From Pteria penguin (taxonomy: Eukaryota > Mollusca > Bivalvia > Pterioida > Pteriidae): a stretch of 64,000 nucleotides of DNA. Location: positions 2,790,001 to 2,854,000 of the forward strand of contig CM068588.1 in the NCBI GenBank assembly GCA_035048485.1, written 5' to 3'. The position numbers were made by a program, and so were the translations under genes. Shown here in pieces: positions 44,586 through 54,957 of the stretch (positions are counted from its first letter, which is position 1; the number at the start of each line of letters is the position of its first letter). The notes beneath the pieces were generated by a model. The model was not told the DNA's origin. It was given only the letters and a program-made list of their open reading frames with translations, and did not search any database.

Positions 44586-45239
44586 AACAAGCTATACAAT
44601 ACTAAAATAAAGTGTTAAACATGGAAAGGAATATGTCTAGAAATGTCAAAAAACTGAGTTGTCAATATAATTTATATTATTTATATTATATTATATTATA
44701 TTTATTTATATTAGATTTATATTATATATATTTATAATTTATAATTTATAAGTTTTTATTTATTACCTTTGCAGTAAATTTTATGATACATTCATGACTT
44801 GTTTACTTTCATATGAAAATACAAATAATTAATCAGTGCACGATGAATGCACATGTCTCTTCAGTAATACTCCTGACGCCTGGAGAAGTTCAAACAGAAA
44901 TGCAGAAGAACTTAATTACCGCAACACACAATGCCGCAGTTACCGCAAAATACCTGTCAGTCAATTTACAAAACAATGAAATCTCATACGTAAGTTATGG
45001 AAATGAATGACACTTTATATGAATCATATCATGTATTATCAATTACAACACCACTAATGCCAAAATACATTAATTATTAAAACTGTTCTAATCATATCTT
45101 CTTCGTTAGGAGAAAGATAACACATCTGCATTGTAAATGTCATGTAGAGATTTTACAGTGATATTCTTTTCCAACATACAGATGAAAAGTCATTATTCAT
45201 GCCAATTATGTTGGTGCCTATCGACTTCATTGTTTAATT
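44586..45239. other. No gene; TTTATA-rich stretch
   Basis: Low-complexity ATATTT/TTATA repeat at about 44660-44765; nothing else. Confidence 0.45.
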
Positions 45240-45610
45240 GCGTCACATGTCGCCTAATATATTTTTGATACTAGCATATTTTTCTATAAAACGTTTCGCG
45301 TGTTTAAATTTTTATCACCTCCCATCTTGAGAAACCTGTTGATCCTTGTTCTCTATATGGTGGATAATTTCTAAACTTTAAATGTCTGTCCTTGGATTGT
45401 GTTCCTTTTGCGATTGGGAAATGGGCAGTTAACCACATCGACTGACGTTTGTTACTTAAATTGACCGTCCTATTTTACATATTTTTGTAATGTCGTTTTC
45501 TGTGATTATTTGACTATTATCATGTTTTATGCGCATGTCCTTTGTGATTTGTGTCATACAGCTTGGTAAAATGTCTTCTGTTTTCTCCTTTAAATATTGT
45601 TCAAATTCAT
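45240..45610 (+). mobile_element. PLE-2 3' tail
   Basis: TATTTTTGATACTAGCATA, CTGTTGATCCTTGTTCTCTA, TATGGTGGATAAT, TTACTTAAATTGACCGTCC, GTGTCATACAGCTTGG in order, with an internal deletion around the AACCGG segment. Confidence 0.7.
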
Positions 45611-45849
45611 AATCGTTGTTGATGCTAGGCGAGAAACCAATAATCGAGATTCCAATGTGCACTAAGTCTGCTCCCCATATTGAATTTCTCCTTTTTTCGA
45701 GAAAATGTCAAACCTTATTACGACCTTACTGTCTAGGAAATACACTGACACGTGATTATCCTGAATTTGACAGGGCAGTCACATTTATCCACCTAAATTG
45801 AATAATAAATGCAGTTAAACAAAACTAATATATCAATCAATATTTAAAC

Positions 45850-45955
45850 ATATATGTGCTATATATTTGTGCACCAGATGCGCATTTCCACAACTTTTCT
45901 CTTTAGTGGTGATCATGGCCGAAAAATTGGAATTCTAATAATATTACATATCAAA
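45850..45955 (-). mobile_element. Retrozyme-family relic
   Basis: Minus strand: ATCACCACTAAAGAG in place of the CTGAAGAG core and GTGGAAATGCGCATCTGG after it; a substituted, presumably inactive hammerhead. Confidence 0.6.
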
Positions 45956-46454
45956 TAAGTAAACAGTTTTCAATGGTTAAGTCAAGATACAAGTTCGTTA
46001 CTGCACATTTTACTAGGGGTTCTCAATTATTTTGAAGGGGTAGATCCCCATAAATATTAAGGGGCGGAGGGGCCAGGGTGTGTTTCGTAAATCAAAGTCA
46101 TTCTACATATACATTGGGGATCTTACCAAATCGTCATACCTAATGCATTTTTACCGATATGGAAATAATATTACATCATATTTGTTCTTCTGTAAAAATC
46201 CCATCAAGCCAGACATGATTTGTTTAAAAATATTCTACATAACATGTTTAATACCACTCAGCAATATTTGAAAAATAATGGTTTGTATTACACCGTATGG
46301 GTTGTTCTAGTAGAACATTAGATATTATATCATTTAGAGTCAGAGTTGGGGGGTTTTTTTACATTCAATAAACCATATGATTGCTTCTCTGTAAAACGCA
46401 AGAAATATTAATAGTATATCATGCTTATTTATATTACTTATAAGAACGTAGCTT
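45956..46454. other. Nothing recognised
   Basis: No supported feature. Confidence 0.4.
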
Positions 46455-47205
46455 AATCAATATCGAAGAAGTACCAAACCGTTAATCATTCTCAAAGTCC
46501 AAGGATATATACAAAATCGTGTAAGTTTCAAAAAGGAACTGTTGTGAACCCCGAAATACTGAAAAATTCCGAGGTGAGACCAGGTGCCCAGGGAGCGTAA
46601 GCGTCTCCTGTCTGCATGCATCAGCCATCACAGCAGTTCTCAAGAAACATGTCAAAATCAAGAGTTTTGGTTTCCTAATTGTACATACGAAAGTACAAAA
46701 TTGGTATACAAAGTCATATTTGGTGTCCACTGAACAGGTCATTTAGTCGCATTCCAGAATATTATAAATCATTCTAGAAAGAGGCACATCATATTTTCGT
46801 ACAAGATTCCCATAGAGACCGTAGAACTTCCTCAGTGACGATTTCAGACGTTCTTTAACATATCCCTGCATGAGCTACTCAGTCGCCAGTCGTTTGGCCC
46901 TTGGAATAAAACCGTTGTATAAAGAACAGGCTCTTGCGTACCTTATAAGTTGAAATATAAAAACTCCATAGGCAGGTGAGGACGGGATATTGCTGCAAAG
47001 AAACGGGAAGTTAGTTATTTGTGAGTTAAAATCGTCACGTTTGTCATACAGAGAGGTGTTCAAATGACCATCATTGTCGAAAGTTAAAAATATATCCAGA
47101 AATGAAGCGGAATTATTGCTTTCGGCTGTCTCTTTTATCTCAAGTTCATGGGGATAGATTTCATGTATGTAATCCTTAAAGTTATGATTATTGATTGACA
47201 ATAGA
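46455..47205 (-). pseudogene. PLE-1 copy: reverse transcriptase C-terminal half plus 3' tail
   Basis: Minus strand from 47205: LSINNHNFKDYIHEIYPHEL, ETAESNNSASFLDIFLTFDN, LYDKRDDFNSQITNFPFLC, SNIPSSPAYGVFIFQL, IRYARACSLYNGF, then LMQGYVKERLKSSLRKFYG and PLSRMIYNILE, ending in the PLE-1 tail (GAGACCAGGTGCCCAGG in the + orientation). The frame is open for 108 codons from the element's break, which lies just downstream of the catalytic box, so the copy is 5'-truncated and cannot be active. It is the best-preserved PLE-1 coding stretch here. Confidence 0.85.
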
Positions 47206-47505
47206 CCTTGGTGTCATCTAAAAGGGCTTTATTAGTTGAGTATACATGTCAAATATGAAGTTTCTATCCTTCGCGGTTCAGACGTTATAGTCCCAAATCT
47301 AAAAAGATATTTTTAGCGTGAATGTCATTGTAAAGGTCAAAAGGTCATCGACCTTAATGTCATTTGAAAGGGCTTCATTGAGTACGCGTGTCAAATATGA
47401 AGTCTCTATCCCTCACGGTTCAAAAGTTATAGCCAAGCTGAAAGTTGACAACAGACAGGACAAAAATAATATGCCCCCGATCTATTGATCCGGAGGCAAA
47501 ATAAA
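47206..47505 (+). repeat. Dispersed repeat F
   Basis: GGTGTCATCTAAAAGGGC, GTTGAGTATACATGTCAAAT, GGTCATCGACCTTAATGTC, ACAGACAGGACAAAAATAAT, GCCCCCGATCTATTGATCC; partly tandem (two blocks from 47206 and 47330). Same family as 14051-14270. Confidence 0.7.
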
Positions 47506-47525
47506 AATAGAATAAAATATATTAT

Positions 47526-47656
47526 GGGGTTACTATGCGAGTGTTTTACAAAATCTGACTGACAGCGAGGCGTTACCCAAGCTGTGAAACGAAAATATCT
47601 GACAGAGTATTCGCCGAAACCCTGTCAAACTTTGTAAAACACAAGCATAGTAACCC
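47526..47656. mobile_element. 131-bp inverted-repeat element
   Basis: GGGGTTACTATGCGAGTG with TTTTACAAAATCTGACTGACAG (split here) at the left pairs with CTGTCAAACTTTGTAAAAC and ACAAGCATAGTAACCC at the right, with about four mismatches and one short gap. Confidence 0.65.
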
Positions 47657-47938
47657 AATACTAATGCATCTGACCAAAAGTTACAACTACTACGCAAAAA
47701 GTTTCGGTTTTCTAAACCAAATCGCTAATCCAGTGACATTATATCAAAAACTGTAGGGTATAGTGACGTCACAAATCAAAAACTGTAAGGTATCATGACA
47801 GCAAGTGAGATCCCGTGTTACAAACAAAATGAATTAAAATAGTGTTTTCTTTGCATAGTTTTGGCAATCCATGATGCTTTCACAGCCTTCAATTTTGAAA
47901 AATATATCTACAATACCAAACTCTCCACTAAGTTTAAA
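47657..47938. other. Nothing recognised
   Basis: A short direct repeat (AAATCAAAAACTGTA / TATCAAAAACTGTA) near 47740-47785; otherwise unassigned. Confidence 0.4.
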
Positions 47939-47940
47939 TC

Positions 47941-48213
47941 TAAGCCGGTGTGGCTCAGTGGATAAGGTGCTCCGCTCGTGACCGAGAGGTCCCGGATTCG
48001 ACTCCCATCCTGGGCACATCGGTGTTCTGTCTTTCGGATGAAACAGTAAAAACCGAGGTCCTGTGTCGCGGTAGGCATGGCACGTAAAAGATCCCTCACT
48101 GCTTCGGGCGAGTCCGTTGAAAAGGTCAGAATTTCTGTACAAAGCATCAGGCAGACGCCGTCACCATATACGTGAAGTAATAGTGGCGCGACGTAGAATA
48201 ATATTCAATCAAT
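47941..48213 (+). mobile_element. SINE family S1, full length
   Basis: tRNA head AGCCGGTGTGGCTCAGTGG (box A) and GGATTCGACTCCC (box B), body GTCTTTCGGATGAAACAG, GGCATGGCACGTAAAAGATC, tail CAATCAATC. Possible 6-bp AAATCT flanks. The overlapping minus-strand frames are antisense read-through. Confidence 0.88.
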
Positions 48214-48425
48214 CAAATCTTTTAATTCAACCGGGTTTATAAAATTGAATTTAATTTTATTTATACTTAACCTATAAATATTCCAAAATATCTAATTGCA
48301 TTTTTATTTAGATTTATTCCGTCAACTGAATTGAATTGTCCCTTTAAAGATCCAAGTAGCATTGTTTCTGTTAAATTTAAAATTAGTGTAAAACCAGCAT
48401 TAAATAAAATTGTTTAATTGTGTCA
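48214..48425. other. Nothing recognised
   Basis: Short spacer between two S1 SINEs. Confidence 0.4.
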
Positions 48426-48427
48426 AG

Positions 48428-48708
48428 TAAGCCGGTGTGGCCTAGTGGATAAGGTGTTCGGCTTGTGATCAAGAGATCCTAGGCTCGACTCCTGCCCTTG
48501 GCTTATGGGTGTTCTGTCTTTCGGATGAGACAGTAAAAACCGAGGTCCCGTGTCACGGTAGGCGTGGCACGTAAAAGCTCCCTCACTGTTTCGGGTGGGT
48601 CCGTTGCAAAGGTCTAAATGTGTATGCAATGCATCAGGCAGATGCCGTAACCATATACATGAAATAATCGTGGATTGACGTAAAACAAAATACAATCAAT
48701 CAATCAAT
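48428..48708 (+). mobile_element. SINE family S1, full length, 12-bp target duplication
   Basis: Head GCCGGTGTGGCCTAGTGG, box B-like GGCTCGACTCC, body GTCTTTCGGATGAGACAG, tail CAATCAATCAAT. AATTGTGTCAAG flanks it at 48416-48427 and 48709-48720. Confidence 0.92.
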
Positions 48709-48720
48709 AATTGTGTCAAG

Positions 48721-48959
48721 AGCATGACTGAAGATTCAGCATCTTTTAGTACCAAAGTTTGATTTCAGTATCCATTTGTTTACATGTGAACCCATGTATA
48801 CTCTTTTTTTTTTTCTCTTCTTATCTTGATAGCTAAAATTAAGGCAACAAATATGTTCAAAACTCGCGTAAATTGGACATCATTATTTATTGTCTCTAAT
48901 CATTGTATTTCTTTTTGAAATCCATCTACAATTTTGGACGAAGAATTGGATTATTATAC
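48721..48959. other. Nothing recognised
   Basis: No supported feature; may be downstream LINE sequence too decayed to read. Confidence 0.35.
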
Positions 48960-50330
48960 AAAAATTTTATCCATTTTATGAACTTCTCACCAAAATTGAA
49001 TTTTCTTAGTTATAAATAAAATTCCACTCTACTGAATCGATAGCTTTCTCAAATTTCAGGAAAAATGAAATATTACCTTTTAAAATTATTATTGTATTAA
49101 CAGTATTCGAAGATATCTAATATAAGTCGGACGTTTTCACCAATATATATACCTTTAAGGCAAGCATCCTTACAATTTTTTGTACCTTTCTAGCAAAGAT
49201 AAATGCCATCATTTTATAATCAGTATTTGTTAAACTTAACAGTCTGCAATTTTTAAAATAATCTTTAATCGCATTTTTGAATAATAATGTTAAAACTGAC
49301 AATTTCTTAGAATAATTCATTTTGCCCTGTTCAAATATTTCTTTAAGTGCCTGATAAAATATTGAAGCTATCAAATCCCAAAGCATTTCTAAAATTAGAA
49401 GGAATGTCACCTAAGCCCGGTGATTTGTTTATCTTCATATTGCTTACTGCATCTTTGCATTCTTCAGTATCTGGATATTTATCTAAAACTTCTTTATCTA
49501 AAAAATCTAATTGAGGAACATTCTCTTCCTCTAAATATTCATCAAAGAATAAATCACATATTGAAGCAGTTTGATACAAATTTTCACACATTTCTCCTAA
49601 TATATCATTTGAAGACAACACCGATTTATTGTTCTCAATAGATAATACCTTAATGATATTTGGAGATTGGTGTTTTGCTTCTAAACCCAAGAAATATTTT
49701 GTTTCTGTTCACCCCCATTAATCCATTTCGATCGTGATCTTATTTCCACCCCATTTGATTTTAAATTAGTATATCATTTAATTGAATTTCTAAATCCTTC
49801 CTTCCTCAATCGAATGGAATGGTCATTTTATAATATTTAACTTTCAATAGTTTGTATCTTATTACGTATACCTTTCTGAAAAATAAATTGAAAAATCCCT
49901 CACAATATCTTCCAGATTTTCAATAATTGAAATTAATCCCGTTTGTATTCTTCATTCTCTAATAAAAATGCATTTAATTTCCAATATCCATCCCCCTTTT
50001 CCGGTTGCAGATAATGGTGTAAAATTTTATTTTCTATTGTTATGTGAACCAAACCTTTTACGTAAAATAATCTTCGCTACATTCAAAATGAGCCATTTGC
50101 CGATAAAATCACAATCTATTTTACTTTCAGATGTAATGTTAGCGTCACACCAGGTATATCCCTTTAAATCTCTATATTTATCAAGCTTCATACCTTTCAT
50201 CTGAGATGGACTCCTTGGGACAAAAGCATAGTCCAGTTGTCTCTGGAATCCACATCCTCCATAGATCTCTTTCCCTTTGTATGCGTCGCACATTCTATAT
50301 GTGTGTTGTCCGAGCCTCTGATATCTCAAA
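48960..50330 (-). pseudogene. L1-like LINE: endonuclease C-terminus and reverse transcriptase
   Basis: Minus strand from 50330: LKGYTWCDANITSESKIDCD and RKRFGSHNNRK, the C-terminal part of an apurinic-type endonuclease (the 'TW...S.IDY' pattern, with Tyr changed). From 49690: FLGLEAKHQSPNIIKVL, then EECKDAVSNMKINKSPGLGD (the 'MK.NKSPG.DG' box at the start of L1-clade RT), and in another frame KLSVLTLLFKN...CRLLSLTNTDYKMMA (the 'ITLI.KK...NWRPISLLN.DYKI' box), then FFLKFEKAIDSVEWNFI (the 'DFEKAFDSV.W.F' catalytic motif A, first Asp changed to Lys) near 49040. Frameshifts and substitutions make it inactive. The part downstream of motif A is absent or unreadable. Confidence 0.85.
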
Positions 50331-51004
50331 ATCCGTTACGTGGTTGAATTTGTTTGTTAATGTTCCGGATTCTATTTTTCCACCTTTTAGTTTCTGATTT
50401 TATCAAATTCATGCTCATGAGTGCTTCCTGTTTTGGAAAGTGGGCCATATGCAAACTCTTGGTTTTGTTTTTTATGGTTGGAACAGTGTAAGTTTTAAAA
50501 TTCATCAGTAAAATTATAGATAAATGGATTATATAGATAATTCACCCATTGATTTTTATATATGCTTGTCTATAGGGAAATGTGTAATTTTACTCATTTT
50601 CTGATTTTTTTTTTCATAGTCACATTTCAGATTTATACCAGAAATTTGTTTAAGGCTCAATTTGATTATAAATATATTTTTTTAAGTTTAATTTAGATAA
50701 TGTCCGAATAGTTGATTATGTATAAATCCATATTTCCCTTAATTTGTTTATGGTTAAGTAGCAATTAATAATTATCACATTTTGTCTGTGATAGTTCATT
50801 CCACATACACTATATTTTTGTTTTACTTCTTTTCTTATTTGACATTATCCTGTTATTTTACAAATACCTGGTTCCATTTCAACACAACTACAGACTAGGA
50901 TAGCTGTTATATAAATCCGTTTGAATTTTTCTAAATGGAGTAAAAACTCAATATAAATATTTGTACTGTCCGATCAAATCAAGCGATGGAAGTCTAGAAA
51001 GTAA
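50331..51004. other. Nothing clearly recognised
   Basis: About 50330-50420 may continue the LINE endonuclease region; beyond that AT-rich sequence with no feature. Confidence 0.35.
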
Positions 51005-51290
51005 CCTAATAAATATAGAACATATATATTTTTTTAATTTTGTGCACCATATGCGCATTTCGACAACTTATGTCTCTTCAGTGATGCTCGTGGCCGAATG
51101 ATTGGAATTCTCATAATACATAGATATTTGAAGAGCAGTCTTGAAACCTGAATGACCGAAGTAGTGAACAAAAGAATCAATATAAGGACAGAACTATGCA
51201 TGAGGGAGATACTCCTTAGTTTTAAAGTGATGTAAAAAATTTTATGGCTGAAAATTTTAAGTAAACATGAATTTAAGATGCACTTGGATG
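51005..51290 (-). mobile_element. Retrozyme-family element, about one unit
   Basis: The same arrangement as 42842-43085: hammerhead (51037-51099), CCAATCATTCGGCC approach, GCTCTTCAAATATC, GAGTATCTCCCTCATGCATA on the minus strand. Confidence 0.75.
51037..51099 (-). ncRNA. Hammerhead ribozyme motif, consensus-like
   Basis: Minus strand: GCATCA, CTGAAGA, GACA-TAAGT-TGTC, GAAA, ATG-CG-CAT, A, TGGTGC without a core substitution. Six base pairs in inner stem I, four in stem II, three in stem III. Predicted cleavage lies between the A following CAT and the T of TGGTGC. Confidence 0.8.
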
Positions 51291-51884
51291 AAATTCGGAA
51301 TCAACTTTGGTATCAAAATATTCTGTATTTATGTTTATTCTGGTCACTATTTTAACAAGAAAAACAGTTAAGTTAATATGAATTACACTACAAGTAAGGC
51401 AAGACTGCAACCGACTGTACCTTCGCATATATGTAAATTTATATAAGAATGTAATTGGTGTTCTGTAGTCATCGCACTAATAGCAGAATACCACAAATGA
51501 CCTATGAATTCCTATAAATCAGCAGTGTGACTGCATAGAGTGAAAGGTCTCCGCAGAGAAGACATACATCAGTAGGTTTCTACTTTACACACCAAAAAGA
51601 ATGTATCATAACCTCATCATCACAACAGGTGTATAATAATTCTAAAATCCAATGGCAATAGGTAAAATAACGAAAATCCGGAAAGATATCAATGTTTACT
51701 CTATGGTCAGGTTTTTTTTTTCAGTTTTGATTCCTTTTGAGCTATATCTTCTCTATGTGGAGGAATACCGTTATTTCTTCGATATGTCCCATTGTCTAAT
51801 GCTTGGTTATGTTTTCTACGCCATTCAGGATAAGTTGTTTATAAAAAAGGATGTATGGGATAATATAAATTTCATAACATATTG
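51291..51884. other. No gene; possible half of a mariner MITE
   Basis: At 51396-51420 GGCAAGACTGCAACCGACTG followed by TA resembles the right end of the MITE at 28613-29102, but no left end is evident. Confidence 0.35.
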
Positions 51885-52117
51885 TTACTGATTTCTGTGT
51901 AGATGGTGTTCAGAATCGTGAACAGGATTATCTACAATGAGTCTGGCCGTTGCCATCAATAAACGTGGTCTGGATATGAAATACTCCGCTACTGCTTCTC
52001 TCATTTCCTTTTTATCTTTCGGAGACATAATAAGCCAAAGAATGTATAACGAGGCTTTTCGCATTTCCTCTTCAATATCATCGTCATCATATCTGGTGGA
52101 ATCCATGAATTTTAGAT
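51885..52117 (-). CDS. Terminal coding exon of an unrecognised gene (orphan exon 2)
   Basis: Strong acceptor (TTTTCTTTTTTTAG) then AT-CTA-AAA (phase 1), open to a TGA/TAA-type stop at 51885; about 77 residues. The product begins DLKFMDSTRYDDDDIEEEM, an acidic start, then SLYILWLIMSPKDKKEM and REAVAEYFISRPRLLMATAR, and ends in His-rich HHLHRNQ. It is homologous to the exon at 7066-7325: same strand, same phase, same first bases and the shared LIMS..K..KE...A..Y..S.P.L(L/M)MA pattern. This suggests tandem paralogues about 45 kb apart or exons of related genes. The function is unknown. Compact helical content without Cys suggests a cytoplasmic segment. Confidence 0.55.
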
Positions 52118-52329
52118 CTAAAAAAGAAAAGAAAACAAAACAAAACTCGTCTACGAGTTGCTCATTATCTTTAATTTTTTTATTCTAAATTCTAGAATAT
52201 TTAACATTATGATGTAACGCAGATGATGTTTCCCATATGCAAATGTTCCCGCCATTACCATTACATTTATTCCCTTTGCAGTGTGGAGCTCGTAAAGAGG
52301 ATTTAAATGTTATTATACCCTTTTTCCTG

Positions 52330-52525
52330 ATGTTATGCGGCTGTGTCACTCTCTACAGAATGTTTGTTCACATTTTTGTATCTATACAGTGCTGAATTAT
52401 ATTCGTTTCGTCTGTATGCAAGGGCATTCACGAAGGGCAAGACTAGCCAAACAGGAGACGTTCACTCCTCCCACGTACCAGTCTCACCTCTGAACCTCTG
52501 GTGTCCGTGAATGTCCACTGTGGAT
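52330..52525 (+). mobile_element. PLE-1 3' tail, diverged
   Basis: GACGTTCACTCCTCCCACG and TACCAGTCTCACCTC correspond to the CACCTGGTCTCACCTCG region; weak upstream match. Confidence 0.5.
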
Positions 52526-52689
52526 TATTGTTACTAGTGCCACAATTATTCGACATCAGTTACTTTCGTATTTTACTTTGACATCAAGTCAATTTTCATT
52601 TGTTCTTGCAATTTTTACTTTAATTCATCGTCCTAAATCTGTGCCTCAACAACATTACAATTGAAGTTTTTGTAATGTCTTTTTTGTTT

Positions 52690-52925
52690 GCTTTTTTGTC
52701 TGTGATGACTATAGTCATGCGACGAAATCAAACAAATTTATGCTTTCTTCTGCCGCATGAATACACATATTACCAAAGACATGCACATAAAACATGATAA
52801 TAGTAAAATAAACATTACAAAAATATTCGACTGTACTGTATTTACGATACTGAATAAGGACGGTCAATTAAATTAATAAACGTCACTCAATTGGTGTGGT
52901 TAACTGGCTGACGGGCCTAAATGCG
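52690..52925 (-). mobile_element. PLE-2 3' tail
   Basis: CCAAAGACATGCACATAAAAC, ACATTACAAAAATATTCGAC, GATACTGAATAAGGACGG, CTCAATTGGTGTGGTTAAC in order. Confidence 0.75.
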
Positions 52926-53097
52926 CATACACACAAGATTAAGTAACTTTGTTCTAAAGATTAGATAAATATGAAAATAATGTAATAATTCTAAAATATA
53001 CATAATAATATTTGGAATATTACCTTTAGAACCCAAGGATATACAGAACACGAATTTTTGAAAGTGACCTGCTATTGAACATCATAAGTTCATCATC

Positions 53098-53128
53098 ATC
53101 GGGGGGTTGGGGGGGGTGGGGGGGTGGT
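53098..53128 (+). other. G-run, potential quadruplex
   Basis: Runs of 6, 8 and 7 G separated by one or two T, then GG (within 53100-53127). Enough for three to four G-tracts. Confidence 0.6.
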
Positions 53129-53129
53129 T

Positions 53130-53290
53130 GCAGAGACAGTAATAAACCAAGTTTCTGTGTGTCACGGCAGACGTTGTTCTAATGATCCATCGCTGCCTCG
53201 TACATGTACAGGTGGTAATGTCTGTGCATTGCATGAGCCGGATATTGTCACCACGTAAGAGTAATGTGACGTAAAGAACCAGACTCAAAG
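53130..53290 (+). mobile_element. SINE family S1, degenerate fragment
   Basis: TGTGTGTCACGGCAGACG, GATCCATCGCTGCCTCG, GTGCATTGCATGAGCCGG, TTGTCACCACGTAAGAG, ATGTGACGTAAAG follow the S1 order. Confidence 0.55.
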
Positions 53291-53639
53291 CAAAAAAAAT
53301 ACGAAACAACCATGTGTGTGGTTAACATCGTTTAGGTAAAAATAATGTGTTTTCTATTTTTCCAATTTCCTTTTCAAATCGTTACAAATGAATGGAGGTA
53401 AAAGAATGATACATTGAAGACTGTCTAGTTTAATTCGTGCAAATCTAATATCTCCGGCTTCATTCAGTTTTTACTTTGACCCTGAAAACTAAGATAAATA
53501 TTAAGAACCTTTCTTGCCCGAATGCATTCCAAGCCCGATCAAGATTCGAACTCCTAACAGAATGGTGATACAGTATTATAGTCATCTCAATCACATGGGC
53601 ACCTTATTTATATTACTATCAATCATCACTGAATCTTTA
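53291..53639. other. No gene
   Basis: A weak tRNA-like head on the minus strand near 53530-53600 (GAGTTCGAATCTTG); otherwise unassigned. Confidence 0.35.
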
Positions 53640-53870
53640 ATCGTGTGCCTTTTGATTATTCTGCTGTTGCGGTGAGTGGGAAACTGAGCCCGTAAACCGG
53701 TTAACCAATTATTGTCATATCAAATGGCCGTCTTATGTCGGTATCGTAACTGCACAATAATCGAACATTTTTGTGATGTTTATATGTGTTTTTTTCATAT
53801 TATTACATTAAATACTGTATATTTCCGTGATTACTTCTGTCATACGACTGAGTCAGTAACTTTTCTTTAT
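53640..53870 (+). mobile_element. PLE-2 3' tail
   Basis: TGTGCCTTTTGATTATTCTG, GTTGCGGTGAGTGGGAAAC, CCCGTAAACCGGTTAACC, GTCGGTATCGTAACTGCAC, TTCTGTCATACGACTGAG. Confidence 0.8.
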
Positions 53871-54559
53871 TCCTTTACAAACATTGTTTCTATAATAATT
53901 CGTCATGAGAAGAAATAAAAAGAAGCACAACAATGTATCATTTATCATAAACTTCCATATCTAATCAATATCAATTATTTTACATTGATTAAAAACACTT
54001 ACCCGTTTTTAATTCGTCTTAATGTAATATCAAGTCTCCTTTTCCTTAGGTTCGATAGAATGTTCCTTGTATGTGTAATCGGCCTCCCCAATGTTATATC
54101 TTAAATATTTGTGATGACAATAATATTCATCTGCAAGAGTAATTAAGGTATCTTTTCTATGGTTGAGCGATTTGTGCCATGTCACCTTTATAAACATTTC
54201 CCGTATAAAGATACTTAATTCAGTCTTCTTAATGCAGGATTACGATAGTCCAAGTACAGATTACTAAGGTATTATATGTAAATTTTAGCCGTCGGTCATT
54301 TAAAGATGGTCAAATTAGTTGATAGGCTTTGTACTGCAAAAAACATTAAGGAACACAATTAGGTTCCAGCTACTTTAATTTCCACACTGTCATCTAGATA
54401 ACACTTTTTAATTATTTAAACACCTTATGTTTTAAGTTGCAAATGTGGTAAAAACTTCTAGAAAAATGTTTTCTGCTCAATTTTAACCTTAATACTGTTC
54501 TTATTTTACATTAGATATTCCTTTGAGGAAGCATGATAATTTACAATTACACATTTTAT
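53871..54559. other. Nothing recognised
   Basis: No supported feature. Confidence 0.4.
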
Positions 54560-54957
54560 TCTTCTTCTTATCTTTATTGCACATCTCCTTGGTGACTTCT
54601 GCCCTACAGCTAAGTAAGATATCTCGTCTTTCCCTCTCCCTTCTATGTTGATGTCGCCTATCATATTTTTGAAACAAGCATATCATTCCATAAAACGTTT
54701 CTTGTGGTAACATTTTTATCATCTCTCTTTTGGGGAAATTTGTTGATCCTTGTTCTCTATATGGAGGATTATTTAGACATTTTAAATGTGTGATTGTACT
54801 GCTATTGCGGCGAGTGGGAAGGTGGATGCCCATAAACCGGTTAACCACGCCAATTGAGTGACGTTTATTACTTTAATTGACCGTCCGAAATCGGTATCGT
54901 AACTGCAGTACAATTGAATATTTTTGTAGTGTCGTTTTCTGCGTTTATTTGTTTATT
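54560..54957 (+). mobile_element. PLE-2 3' tails, partly tandem
   Basis: GCACATCTCCTTGGTGAC with TTCTGCCCTACAGCTAAG (end of one unit) is followed by GATGTCGCCTATCATATTTT, GATCCTTGTTCTCTATATGG, CATAAACCGGTTAACCACG and CGGTATCGTAACTGCAG of the next. The 115-codon antisense frame is incidental. Confidence 0.75.

Noticed and set aside
47834..48147. Minus-strand frames of 79-102 codons
   Set aside because: Antisense read-through of an S1 SINE.
51258..51420. Second mariner-type MITE
   Set aside because: Only a right-end-like sequence is visible; no left TIR, so not called as an element.
54501..54848. 115-codon minus-strand frame
   Set aside because: Antisense to a PLE-2 tail; not conserved in other copies.
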